A program made the translations under genes and the position numbers. Below are positions 1 through 6,715 of a DNA stretch of 8,758 bases, piece after piece. The stretch lies in contig CAMVIO010000069.1 in assembly GCA_947167555.1 (NCBI GenBank), forward strand, positions 1 to 8,758. Direction: 5' to 3'. This DNA comes from an uncultured Selenomonadales bacterium (GTDB lineage: Bacteria > Bacillota > Negativicutes > Selenomonadales > Selenomonadaceae). Every line of letters begins with the position of its first letter. Position 1 is the stretch's first letter. The notes under the pieces are model-generated. The model was not told the origin of the DNA. It saw only the letters and a list, made by a program, of their open reading frames with translations, and did no database searches.

Positions 1-52
1 GTATGCACGGTGGTGTGAGAGGACGGCGGCTAATCACCGCCTCCTACTCGAT
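1..52 (+). mobile_element. 3' end of a group II intron (partial)
   Basis: The first bases resemble the 3' strand of group II intron domain V (ACGG followed by TGTGAGAGG), then a hairpin typical of domain VI: GGCGG at 25-29 pairs with CCGCC at 37-41, with outer GG (21-22) pairing CC (43-44). The segment ends CTACTCGAT, which fits the terminal AY dinucleotide expected at an intron 3' splice site, placed here at about position 52. The intron body and any intron-encoded reverse transcriptase/maturase would lie left of the window. The exact 3' boundary and intron class cannot be fixed from so little sequence. The call rests on recalled motif similarity and the visible hairpin. Confidence 0.6.
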
Positions 53-178
53 TATGTCGTGCAACGGAATTTTCCTGACGATTCCCAAAACATAATGCGC
101 CGTATGTGATGGGCGGATACGAAAGATGCGCAAGGCTTAGAAAGGAATCGCCGGCAACGAAATGATTTTTCGAAGAAA

Positions 179-194
179 TGTTTCACGTGAAACA
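179..194. promoter_or_regulatory. parS: parS-type ParB/Spo0J binding site
   Basis: TGTTTCACGTGAAACA is a perfect 16-bp palindrome and an exact match to the bacterial chromosomal parS consensus (TGTTNCACGTGAAACA). ParB (Spo0J) binds such sites, loads as a CTP-dependent sliding clamp and recruits condensin for chromosome segregation. Chromosomal parS sites cluster around the replication origin, although plasmids and some integrated elements also carry them. No parA or parB gene is visible here, so the site stands alone in an intergenic region next to the intron end. The sequence match is direct; function as a centromere is inferred. Confidence 0.8.
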
Positions 195-317
195 AACGAA
201 CATAACATGAAAAATGAATGAAAACATATAGAGCTTCTGATTGATGATTGCTAAAGTGCCAAGCCCTCCCCTTTGGGGGCGCTTTGCGCGGGATTCCAGT
301 GGACTCCCCGGACGGGG

Positions 318-336
318 GACCGCCGCAGGCGGTGGG
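318..336 (+). repeat. 19-bp direct repeat, copy 1
   Basis: GACCGCCGCAGGCGGTGGG, identical to positions 418-436. It contains a perfect 6-bp stem (ACCGCC/GGCGGT) with a three-base loop. Flanking bases differ between the copies, so identity ends sharply at 19 bp. Confidence 0.85.
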
Positions 337-417
337 TGAGGTCTTACGGCATTGCGCTTGCGTAAACCATTACGTTATAAGATCTCGTCCGTCAGCTCTG
401 CGGACTGCCTGTTGCGA

Positions 418-436
418 GACCGCCGCAGGCGGTGGG
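418..436 (+). repeat. 19-bp direct repeat, copy 2
   Basis: Identical to 318-336 and offset by exactly 100 bp. The same ACCGCC/GGCGGT hairpin is present. The copy lies at the right edge of the hairpin-rich element. Confidence 0.85.
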
Positions 437-498
437 GGAAGATTGACTGAATAATTTGTGCGTGTGATGAACAAGGTGAGGAAAATTTCGGAATAGTA

Positions 499-507
499 TG
501 CTATAAT
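499..507 (+). promoter_or_regulatory. Extended -10 promoter for the BREX operon
   Basis: TGCTATAAT is a perfect extended -10 (TGnTATAAT). No good -35 hexamer lies 16-18 bases upstream, which is normal for extended -10 promoters. Transcription would begin near 513-515, just before the strong ribosome site at 537-544. It is the only convincing promoter ahead of the gene run, and all downstream genes are close-packed on the same strand, so it probably drives brxF, brxC and the genes after them. Confidence 0.6.
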
Positions 508-536
508 TATTATGGTATTTTATATGAAATCGGCGC

Positions 537-544
537 AAAGGAGG
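537..544 (+). promoter_or_regulatory. Strong ribosome binding site preceding ATG 557
   Basis: AAAGGAGG is a near-ideal anti-16S match. The next ATG, at 557, lies 12 bases downstream, slightly longer than the usual gap. It opens a frame that differs from the recognisable BrxF frame. The strength of this site argues that brxF translation originally began here rather than at 657. Confidence 0.6.
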
Positions 545-556
545 CTGACAGAGAAC

Positions 557-680
557 ATGGCGTTGTTCTTTTGGTTGCTCTTTTGCGCCTTTATTGGTTA
601 TTGCGCAGATAGGAAAGGGCTGGAATGTGGGCTATTGTTTGTAAGGGGACTTGTGTATGGGAATCGTAAAAAGATCAAAG
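557..680 (+). pseudogene. brxF: Probable 5' part of brxF, out of frame with the rest
   Basis: From ATG 557 this frame reads MALFFWLLFCAF..., then GLECGLLFVRGLVYGNRKK near 620-672. That stretch resembles the beta-strand and P-loop segment expected immediately before the part of BrxF encoded from about 690 in another frame. Moving from this frame to the next one by skipping one base near 668-681 joins the two into one continuous frame from 557 to 1073. An A5 run lies at 668-672. The P-loop (GxxxxGK[S/T]) is degenerate: GLVYGNRK lacks the invariant G-K-S/T. The same frame stays open to 781, but beyond about 690 it is probably a shadow. The hydrophobic N-terminus is atypical for BrxF, so this remains tentative. 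Confidence 0.4.
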
Positions 681-1073
681 GATATTCCCCACATCATGAA
701 AAATCAATATTTGACCGTGTACCTGCATGCAGATTCAAATATGACAGAGTCTGCCGTATCTGTGGGGCAATTGCTGGCTGAGGCCTTGTTGAAGGTGGAA
801 CCGCGTAACCGATCAAGGCGGTTGGCGGAAATCTTCCAAGCGGTTATTGGCAATGTCCCGAGAGGAGCCGTCATAAAAGACATCGACGTTATGTTTAACC
901 CTACATACGAAATCGATGTCCTGCGTGTATTGACTACAACCTATCGGAAAAGGCCTTTCAGCCTAATCTGGCCGGGAAGGTATACAAACGGGAAGCTTTT
1001 TTACAGTGAAGCGCAATATGAAGACTACAAAGAATACGCCATTGAGGATTACGACATTCTCTGTGTTGCATAG
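657..1073 (+). CDS. brxF: BREX-3 BrxF-like protein, apparently N-terminally truncated
   Basis: BrxF is a small P-loop protein encoded first in type 3 BREX operons, ahead of brxC; its biochemical role is poorly defined. The protein from ATG 657 is 138 residues. Family-like features are the middle block FNPTYEIDVLRVL (residues 80-92), matching the FDP...DPLRLL pattern I recall for BrxF, then IWPG (104-107) and GKLFYSEAQYEDY (112-124), matching the W-G...L-Y-AEP-H-EY ending. The usual Walker A near the N-terminus is absent from this frame. ATG 657 has an AAGGGG site 8 bases upstream; TTG 651 is an in-frame alternative. The stronger ribosome site at 537 and coding-like sequence in another frame suggest that a one-base frameshift separates this ORF from its true start. 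brxC begins 20 bases after its stop. BrxF identity is moderately sure; whether the protein is functional is doubtful. Confidence 0.65.
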   Translation: MGIVKRSKDIPHIMKNQYLTVYLHADSNMTESAVSVGQLLAEALLKVEPRNRSRRLAEIFQAVIGNVPRGAVIKDIDVMFNPTYEIDVLRVLTTTYRKRPFSLIWPGRYTNGKLFYSEAQYEDYKEYAIEDYDILCVA

Positions 1074-1093
1074 CGAAAGGGAGGGCCACCATA

Positions 1094-4000
1094 ATGAAAT
1101 ACGGAGAGCTGATTGACTTTTATCCTATCGAGGATATCATCCAACTGAAAACGGCGGATGACGATGCCGCCAGCCGGAACTATGTAAAAACGTATGTTGT
1201 GTCGGATACGATGGCGGAAAGTCTGCAACATACCATAATCGACCAGTTGCAAATGGATGAGGTCATCAACAATAAAGGCGTGTTAGTGGTCGGCAACTAC
1301 GGCACCGGTAAATCACACCTGATGTCGGTGGTCTCGGCCATTGCTCACGACGCGGACAATTTGAAGCTCCTGAAAAACAAGAACCTGGCTAAAGGCATGA
1401 AAACCGTTGCAGGGAAGTTCGAGGTCCTGCGGATCGAGATTGGCGGCACTACCATGCCCCTGCGGGAAATGCTCGTTGATTACATCAAAGAGGATTTTGA
1501 TGCGCGTGGCATTTCCTTTGAAGTCCCAGATTACAATAAGGTCAAGGACAACAAAAAGTTGATTCGTGACATCATGGAGGCCTTTGGGAAGAAATATCCC
1601 GAAAAAGGCTATCTGATTGTCGTCGATGAATTCCTTTCCTATTTGTCGTCCCGCGACACGCGGGAGCTTGTATTAGACTTGGAATTTCTGCGGGCTTTGG
1701 GAGAGATGTGCTCCAAATCGAAAATTCGCATTATTCTCGGCATACAGGAGGCGCTTTTCGACAACCCCCGATTTAGTTTTGTCTCCAGTACGCTCCAGCA
1801 TGTCAGCGACCGATTCACACAGGCCATTATCACTAAAGAAGCGACGTCCTTTGTGGTTTCGGAACGCATCCTCAAAAAGACTCCGAAGCAAAAAGCGTTC
1901 ATTCGGGAGCATCTGGCAAAATTCAGCCATTTATATGAAGGCATGGCATCCCGGATGGATGAGTTTGTGGAGCTTTACCCGATTCATCCGTCCTATATCG
2001 ACGTATTCGCAAAAGTTTACCTGATTGAGAATCGCCACATCCTAAAAAATATCTCCAAGGCTATAAAGAGCATATTTGACCAAGATGTCCCGGAAGACGC
2101 CCCCGGCATCATCTCTTTTGATGATTACTGGCCCGCTATTAAATCGAACGGTTTGCTAAAAAGTGACGTCACCATCAGTCGCGTAGTGAATGCCAGCAGC
2201 CAACTGGAAGACATTATTGACCATTCGTTTCCCAAGGCTGCATACAAGCCGCTGGCTTTGAAGATTATTTATGCTCTGAGCGTACATCGCCTTACCACCG
2301 AAAGCTTGGATGTGCCGATTGGCCTGACCGCCGAAAATTTGAAAGATAGCCTTTGTCTCCATCTGCCGATGCCAGAGCAGGACGCGGACTTCTTGCTCGG
2401 GATTGTGAAAGCCACTTTGAAAGACATCATGTCTACCGTTTCGGGGCAGTTCATCATCTACAACGACGCCAATAACCAATACTATATCGACGTGGACAAG
2501 ACCGTGGACTATGACGAGAAAATCAAGCAACGGGCTTCGCTCCTGACGGACGATGACCGGAACCGCTATTTCTATCAGTTGGTTTACGGCGCGTTGGAGT
2601 GGGAAAAGAAACAATACGTTACAGGCTTTGAGATTTATGAGCACGATCTCAACTGGACTTCGCACAATATCTACCGTGATGGCTACCTTTTCATGGGGCT
2701 GCCGGGAGAAAGAAGTACGGCACAGCCGGAGCGGGACTTCTACATCCATATCATGCCGCCCTATGGAAGAAAGAAAGGTGCTGCCAACAACCTGCCTGAC
2801 GAGGTGTACTTCTATTTCAAGCCGGACGCTGAGTTCAACGACAGCCTGTTTTTCTATGCCGCGGCCAGCCTGTTGGCGCAGGAAAGCGACGGGAAGGACA
2901 AGGACGCCTATGGCAACAAAGCCAAAATTCATAAGAAAAAGCTGAGTGATTATCTTGGAAAGAACAGGAATACGTGTTTTGACGTCGTATACAAAAAAGA
3001 CAAGAAGCGTCTGATTGATGTGGTGAAAGGCCAGCACCGCCCTGATGATACATTCGGAGACACCTTCGATTTGGCGGCGTCGCTCTGTTTGGACGCGTAT
3101 TTTGACGAAAAGTACAAAGACTTTCCAAGGATGAAGCTGAAGGTCACGCGGAAAAACATGATTGAACTGACAAGGGCCGCTTACGCACATTTTGCGGGCA
3201 GGAAATCACAGCAATCAACGCAAATGCTGCAAAGCTTTTGTTTGCTGGATGGCGACAAAATCCACCCGGAAGGTTCCCTGTATGCGTCCTATTATATCGG
3301 CTTAGTAAAAAAGCTTCCGCCGCAGGGCGTGTTGAATTACTCCGACCTTTTCGACGAGCAGATTGGCGATTGGCGCACGGACAAGAAATTCCATATCCCC
3401 TATATGTTTACGCCCATTATCTTCCTAGCGATGGTCTACAGCGGAGCTGCGGTCATGACGCTGAACAACGGGGAAACCGTTACGGTGGACACTTTGGACA
3501 AGCTGCCTAAAATCAGCCCAAGCGACCTTTATGAATTCAAATATCTTTCCCGTCCGGCGGAGATGTCCATGGCCGAACTCAAAAAGCTCTTTGATATCAT
3601 GGACTTGAATCCCGCGATGCTGGACAACCCCAACGGAAGGGACAAGGCCGTGGAGACGCTTTTGCAGAAAGCGTTGGAGCTTTGCAATTTGGCGGTCGGA
3701 AATGAAAGCAAAATCACGGGCAGCTTTGAGCTTTGGGGAGAGTCCATGGTGGACGGCGGGCTGCTTCAGGCCATGCGAACCGCCTGTGCGAAGGTCAAGG
3801 ACGAATTCAGCAACTATTCTTCCCGATTCAATACGCCGGCCAAGCTGAACAATTTCAGGCTCTCCATGGAAGAGCTTGACGATTTGTCCGGCCATATCGC
3901 CATGTTGCGGAAAATTACCGAATACATCATTTTCAGGAATCATTGCTCTGAACTCATCGGGTATGTGTCCGCTGTTGAATCCCAAGAGATTGACGCCAAG

Positions 4001-4789
4001 CTTCGGGACGCGATCGCCGCAGTTAAAGGGAAATTCCGTTCCCATAGGGACAGCATTGCCAAAGGCACGAACGGGGAAACTGCGGCGGAACGGGTGATTG
4101 CGGAGCTTGCCGAAATCAAGGACAAATACATCGATTTTTATCTTGACCTGCACAAAAAGAAACGGCTCGGCCTGAAAGACGCACAAAAGAAGGGCGTCAT
4201 ACAGGAAAGCACCGTCATGTCGAACCTTCGCAAGCTGCGGGAAGTGGAGATTTTGTCCGGGCCAAAGCTTTCCGCCATCGAAGCGGAACTGTCGGCTTTC
4301 GTGGTTTGCTATGAACTGACACCGGAGGAACTCAAGAACAATCCGGTTTGCCCCCATTGCCATTATCGCGTCGATGACAAGGCGGAAAACGTTCATGGCA
4401 AGCTGGAGCATATCGAGAAACAGTTGGAAGATTTGCAGGCGGAATGGGAAAATACGCTTGTTAACGCGATTTCCGATCCGTTAGTTCTAAAGCAGAGGGA
4501 ATTCTTGACACAAAAACAAGCGAAAGTCATCGATAGTTTCCTTGCCGACAAGAAGTTGCCGGAAGAGGTGGACAAATTCTTTGTCGACAGCATTCAGGCC
4601 ATCCTCAAAAACTACCAGCCGGTAATTATCGATGCCGATGTATTGCTGATGCAACTGGAACAGCTTCCCCCGATGGACGAGGCGACATTCAAGGCAAATC
4701 TGAATGATTTGATTGCGACATATACGAAAGGCAAAGATTCGTCGACCCTTCGTATCGTAGTGAAGCGCAAGGATAAAGGGATTAAATAG
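1094..4789 (+). CDS. brxC: BREX system ATPase BrxC/PglY-like
   Basis: A 1231-residue AAA-type P-loop ATPase, the length expected of BrxC/PglY, the large core ATPase of BREX. It is thought to work with PglX and PglZ in marking host DNA and blocking phage replication. A Walker A motif (GNYGTGKS, residues 67-74) and a Walker B (YLIVVDE, 173-179) are intact. Arg240 in SDRFTQ follows the ATPase core and could be a sensor or finger residue. The long middle region is the uncharacterised BrxC body. Near the C-terminus a CPHC pair (1086-1089) suggests a half zinc-ribbon, followed by a charged, probably coiled-coil helix (about 1099-1122). ATG 1094 is preceded by AAAGGGAGG at 1076-1084, a good ribosome site. 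Codon use is GC-rich at third positions (15 of 20 codons sampled from 3722). No internal damage is seen. Its place between brxF and pglX supports type 3 BREX. Confidence 0.85.
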   Translation: MKYGELIDFYPIEDIIQLKTADDDAASRNYVKTYVVSDTMAESLQHTIIDQLQMDEVINNKGVLVVGNYGTGKSHLMSVVSAIAHDADNLKLLKNKNLAKGMKTVAGKFEVLRIEIGGTTMPLREMLVDYIKEDFDARGISFEVPDYNKVKDNKKLIRDIMEAFGKKYPEKGYLIVVDEFLSYLSSRDTRELVLDLEFLRALGEMCSKSKIRIILGIQEALFDNPRFSFVSSTLQHVSDRFTQAIITKEATSFVVSERILKKTPKQKAFIREHLAKFSHLYEGMASRMDEFVELYPIHPSYIDVFAKVYLIENRHILKNISKAIKSIFDQDVPEDAPGIISFDDYWPAIKSNGLLKSDVTISRVVNASSQLEDIIDHSFPKAAYKPLALKIIYALSVHRLTTESLDVPIGLTAENLKDSLCLHLPMPEQDADFLLGIVKATLKDIMSTVSGQFIIYNDANNQYYIDVDKTVDYDEKIKQRASLLTDDDRNRYFYQLVYGALEWEKKQYVTGFEIYEHDLNWTSHNIYRDGYLFMGLPGERSTAQPERDFYIHIMPPYGRKKGAANNLPDEVYFYFKPDAEFNDSLFFYAAASLLAQESDGKDKDAYGNKAKIHKKKLSDYLGKNRNTCFDVVYKKDKKRLIDVVKGQHRPDDTFGDTFDLAASLCLDAYFDEKYKDFPRMKLKVTRKNMIELTRAAYAHFAGRKSQQSTQMLQSFCLLDGDKIHPEGSLYASYYIGLVKKLPPQGVLNYSDLFDEQIGDWRTDKKFHIPYMFTPIIFLAMVYSGAAVMTLNNGETVTVDTLDKLPKISPSDLYEFKYLSRPAEMSMAELKKLFDIMDLNPAMLDNPNGRDKAVETLLQKALELCNLAVGNESKITGSFELWGESMVDGGLLQAMRTACAKVKDEFSNYSSRFNTPAKLNNFRLSMEELDDLSGHIAMLRKITEYIIFRNHCSELIGYVSAVESQEIDAKLRDAIAAVKGKFRSHRDSIAKGTNGETAAERVIAELAEIKDKYIDFYLDLHKKKRLGLKDAQKKGVIQESTVMSNLRKLREVEILSGPKLSAIEAELSAFVVCYELTPEELKNNPVCPHCHYRVDDKAENVHGKLEHIEKQLEDLQAEWENTLVNAISDPLVLKQREFLTQKQAKVIDSFLADKKLPEEVDKFFVDSIQAILKNYQPVIIDADVLLMQLEQLPPMDEATFKANLNDLIATYTKGKDSSTLRIVVKRKDKGIK

Positions 4790-4800
4790 TATATATGTTA
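4787..4800 (+). repeat. 14-bp direct repeat left of the reverse transcriptase gene
   Basis: TAGTATATATGTTA begins with the brxC stop codon and matches 13 of 14 bases with 6332-6345 (TAGAATATATGTTA), which begins with the stop codon of the reverse transcriptase. The pair brackets the AT-rich gene and may mark the ends of an insertion. The sequence is AT-rich and of low complexity, so chance similarity is possible. Confidence 0.45.
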
Positions 4801-4834
4801 AAAGTTCTTCTGTAAATTAGCAGGATGTGATTAC

Positions 4835-6334
4835 TTGAAAAAGTATTCTGAATACATGGATGAAATTACTCCCGATGACCTTTATAAAGGGTTACTCGCA
4901 TATGGGATGTTTTCTGAAAAATTACCACCTATATTTACGGCGGAAGAGTTCTTTTTATATTGTTTGTCTTTACCAAATTCGTTTAGTGGTGGATGGTATA
5001 AGTATGTATCGTTTGATTCAATGCGGAATCTGAATATTCCTCGCCAGATGAGCATTCCTAATCCGATGGCTTACCAACGCCTTTGCATGAATCTAAAAGA
5101 TAATTGGGAATATATAAAACAACATTTTCATGATTATACAGATGGCGAAACTCATAAAATAAGCAGAATTCATATTCGGAAAATGAAAAATACAAATGTA
5201 CTGTTTCAAATGAATTATGATGACTGGAGAAAAGATGGATCGCCATCCGATGATTTGTTATTGGGGAAACGTTATATAGTGAAAGCAGATATTTCTACCT
5301 GTTTTCCCAGTATTTATACGCATTCGTTGTGTTGGGCATTTGTTGGAAAGGATGAAGCCAAGAGAAATCGAAATGGGAATTATTGGTATAATGAATTAGA
5401 TAAATTATCTATGGAAATTCGTAATGGAGAAACGCATGGTTTGATGATAGGTCCGCACTCATCTAATTTGTTGGCCGAATGTATTCTTGTAGTCATTGAT
5501 AAACATTTGTTTGATAAAGGATGGAGATATATTAGAAATATCGACGACTATACATGCTATGCTTCAAACGAAGAGGATGCTCAAAAGTTTCTTGTTGATT
5601 TGGCGAATGAACTTAGAGCATTTGATATGCTTCTCAATTATAAGAAAGTTTCTATTGATTCTTTGCCTACAGCAGCTGTAGAGCATTGGGTCAGAAAAAT
5701 GAATACATTTAGTGTGGTAGCATCTTATGGAAAAGTTGGGTATAAAGAAGCGAGAAGCTATTTTGATTTAACAATAGATTTAATGAAAGAAAATAACAAT
5801 AACGCTGCAATATTGAAATACGCAATCAAAGTCTTATTTAGACAACCGCTTACAGATAATGCGAAAAAGTATTGCATAAACGAAAGTATGCACCTGGCAA
5901 TAATATATCCGTATTTATTGCCATTATTAGATTTTTATATATTCATACCTTATGGAGTAAAGGAAAAACAGCTAGAATGCTTTGTGAATCTTGTTTACGA
6001 TGAATCTGTCAAGTCTTGTAATTATGAAGGAATATGGTATGCAATATACTTTTCATTGAAATATAATTTATCTTTGAACAAAATTTCTTCTGATGAAATT
6101 ATCGCAATGGATAGTTGCTTGGCACGACTATTTGGGATGTTATATTATAAAAAGGCGAAGGATAGAAGTAAATGGAAACAATTTAGGGATGATGCTAAAC
6201 GACTGCAAACAGAAGATATGGATCAATATTGGATATACATTTACGAAACTTTAACACATGGAAATTTAACGGGGGAATGGAGAAAGATGAAGAAAGCAAA
6301 TGTTTCATTCTTAAAACGTGGGTTCCAGTATTAG
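4835..6334 (+). CDS. Defence-type reverse transcriptase (Abi/UG-like)
   Basis: A 499-residue RNA-directed DNA polymerase. Visible motifs are motif A VKADISTCFPSIYTHSL (Asp152), motif B GETHGLMIGPHSSN (198-211), motif C with the catalytic pair NIDDY (Asp237-Asp238), and motif D with LNYKK (267-271). The spelling YTHSL, GP..SN and IDDY is that of abortive-infection and 'unknown group' antiphage reverse transcriptases rather than group II intron or retron enzymes. About 200 residues of helix-rich, uncharacterised C-terminus follow, as in Abi-type proteins, with no maturase or endonuclease domain. Such enzymes stop phage growth by making DNA, in some cases without an ordinary template. The start is TTG 4835 with AGGA at 4822-4825; the next ATG (4856) has no ribosome site. 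Codon use is AT-rich (6 of 20 third positions G/C sampled from 5402), unlike brxC, indicating separate origin. The family is clear; the exact subgroup is not. Confidence 0.85.
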   Translation: MKKYSEYMDEITPDDLYKGLLAYGMFSEKLPPIFTAEEFFLYCLSLPNSFSGGWYKYVSFDSMRNLNIPRQMSIPNPMAYQRLCMNLKDNWEYIKQHFHDYTDGETHKISRIHIRKMKNTNVLFQMNYDDWRKDGSPSDDLLLGKRYIVKADISTCFPSIYTHSLCWAFVGKDEAKRNRNGNYWYNELDKLSMEIRNGETHGLMIGPHSSNLLAECILVVIDKHLFDKGWRYIRNIDDYTCYASNEEDAQKFLVDLANELRAFDMLLNYKKVSIDSLPTAAVEHWVRKMNTFSVVASYGKVGYKEARSYFDLTIDLMKENNNNAAILKYAIKVLFRQPLTDNAKKYCINESMHLAIIYPYLLPLLDFYIFIPYGVKEKQLECFVNLVYDESVKSCNYEGIWYAIYFSLKYNLSLNKISSDEIIAMDSCLARLFGMLYYKKAKDRSKWKQFRDDAKRLQTEDMDQYWIYIYETLTHGNLTGEWRKMKKANVSFLKRGFQY

Positions 6335-6345
6335 AATATATGTTA
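6332..6345 (+). repeat. 14-bp direct repeat right of the reverse transcriptase gene
   Basis: TAGAATATATGTTA starts at the reverse transcriptase stop codon and differs by one base from 4787-4800. Similarity stops abruptly on both sides. The placement, directly after two different stop codons, is consistent with an insertion or duplication boundary. Confidence 0.45.
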
Positions 6346-6379
6346 GATTACATCCTAAGTAAATATAGCAGTCATTGGA

Positions 6380-6397
6380 ATATGTATATGTATATGT
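6380..6397 (+). repeat. Hexanucleotide tandem repeat (ATATGT)x3
   Basis: Three exact tandem copies of ATATGT lie directly before the AGAGGAGGTG ribosome site of the MNT gene, ATG 6413. Slippage here would change the leader length upstream of the ribosome site, not the reading frame. With three units, active variation is unproven. Confidence 0.6.
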
Positions 6398-6412
6398 AGA
6401 GGAGGTGCTTGA

Positions 6413-6715
6413 ATGGACAACCAAATATTCACGATAGAAAATATCAACCGTTTGGTCAAGCCGCTGGCTGACAAATATCGGGTGAAAGAAATTTATCTGT
6501 TTGGTTCTTATGCGCGAGGTGAAGCTGACGCAGACAGCGACCTTGATTTTTTGGTGTTTGGCGGAGAACAATTCAAGCGGACACTGATATTTGCCTTGGC
6601 GGAGGAATTGCGTGAGACGCTGAAGAAAAATGTGGATGTATTTGAAATCAACGAAATCAATCAGGAAAGCGATTTTTATAAGACGATTATGAAAGAGAAG
6701 GTGTTGGTCGCATGA
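6413..6715 (+). CDS. MNT-type minimal nucleotidyltransferase
   Basis: A 100-residue protein of the DNA polymerase beta-like minimal nucleotidyltransferase family. The signature GSYARGEADADSDLDFLV (residues 31-48) contains the glycine-serine pair and catalytic Asp43 and Asp45; Asp75 in NVDVFEI is the likely third acidic residue. Length is typical of MNT proteins, which usually act as antitoxins by transferring AMP to a HEPN RNase partner. No HEPN gene follows, so this copy is alone within the window. A strong ribosome site (AGAGGAGGTG, ending 6 bases before ATG 6413) supports the start. Its stop overlaps the pglX start in an ATGA junction, implying translational coupling and a role tied to the methyltransferase. 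Codon use is closer to brxC than to the reverse transcriptase. Family assignment is firm; the role in this operon is unknown. Confidence 0.85.
   Translation: MDNQIFTIENINRLVKPLADKYRVKEIYLFGSYARGEADADSDLDFLVFGGEQFKRTLIFALAEELRETLKKNVDVFEINEINQESDFYKTIMKEKVLVA

Larger units (their letters stand above)
255..440. repeat. Hairpin-rich intergenic repeat element
   Basis: A GC-rich block made of consecutive short inverted repeats, unlike its AT-richer flanks. Visible stems include CCCC/GGGG around a TTT loop, GCGC/GCGC around TTT, CCCC/GGGG around GGAC, GTCCG/CGGAC (386-404), and two copies of ACCGCC/GGCGGT around GCA. The two latter hairpins sit in an identical 19-bp repeat starting at 318 and 418. 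The pattern resembles REP- or MITE-like intergenic repeats common in Oscillospiraceae and related Clostridia; this is recollection, not a database match. It may also form transcript hairpins, but no U-run follows, so it is not called a terminator. Confidence 0.55.
53..498. other. Intergenic region without a convincing gene
   Basis: This 446-base stretch separates the intron end from the BREX promoter. It contains a parS-type palindrome (179-194) and a hairpin-rich repeat element (about 255-440), annotated separately. The first 57 bases can be read as an 18-codon tail ending in TGA at 107-109, possibly the end of a gene interrupted by the intron, but this is too short to support. The frame open across 248-454 simply reads through the hairpin repeats, has no ribosome site and is rejected as a gene. 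No tRNA, rRNA or CRISPR was seen. Confidence 0.6.

Noticed and set aside
255..440. CRISPR array
   Set aside because: Only two repeat copies with an 81-base gap that is itself hairpin-rich; no regular spacer pattern and no cas genes.
248..454. Open frame of 68 codons across the intergenic repeats
   Set aside because: It reads through hairpin repeats, has no ribosome site and no family-like sequence; the openness follows from GC-rich repeat composition.
2156..3190. Long antisense open frame inside brxC (344 codons)
   Set aside because: It lies entirely opposite a well-supported ATPase gene; its openness is explained by the codon bias of brxC.
3425..4411. Second long antisense open frame inside brxC (328 codons)
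   Set aside because: Same reason: full overlap with brxC, no independent start signal and no recognisable motif.
1094..4789. Type 1 BREX assignment
   Set aside because: Type 1 starts with brxA and brxB, absent here; a BrxF-like gene before brxC and the zinc-ribbon type of methyltransferase fit type 3.
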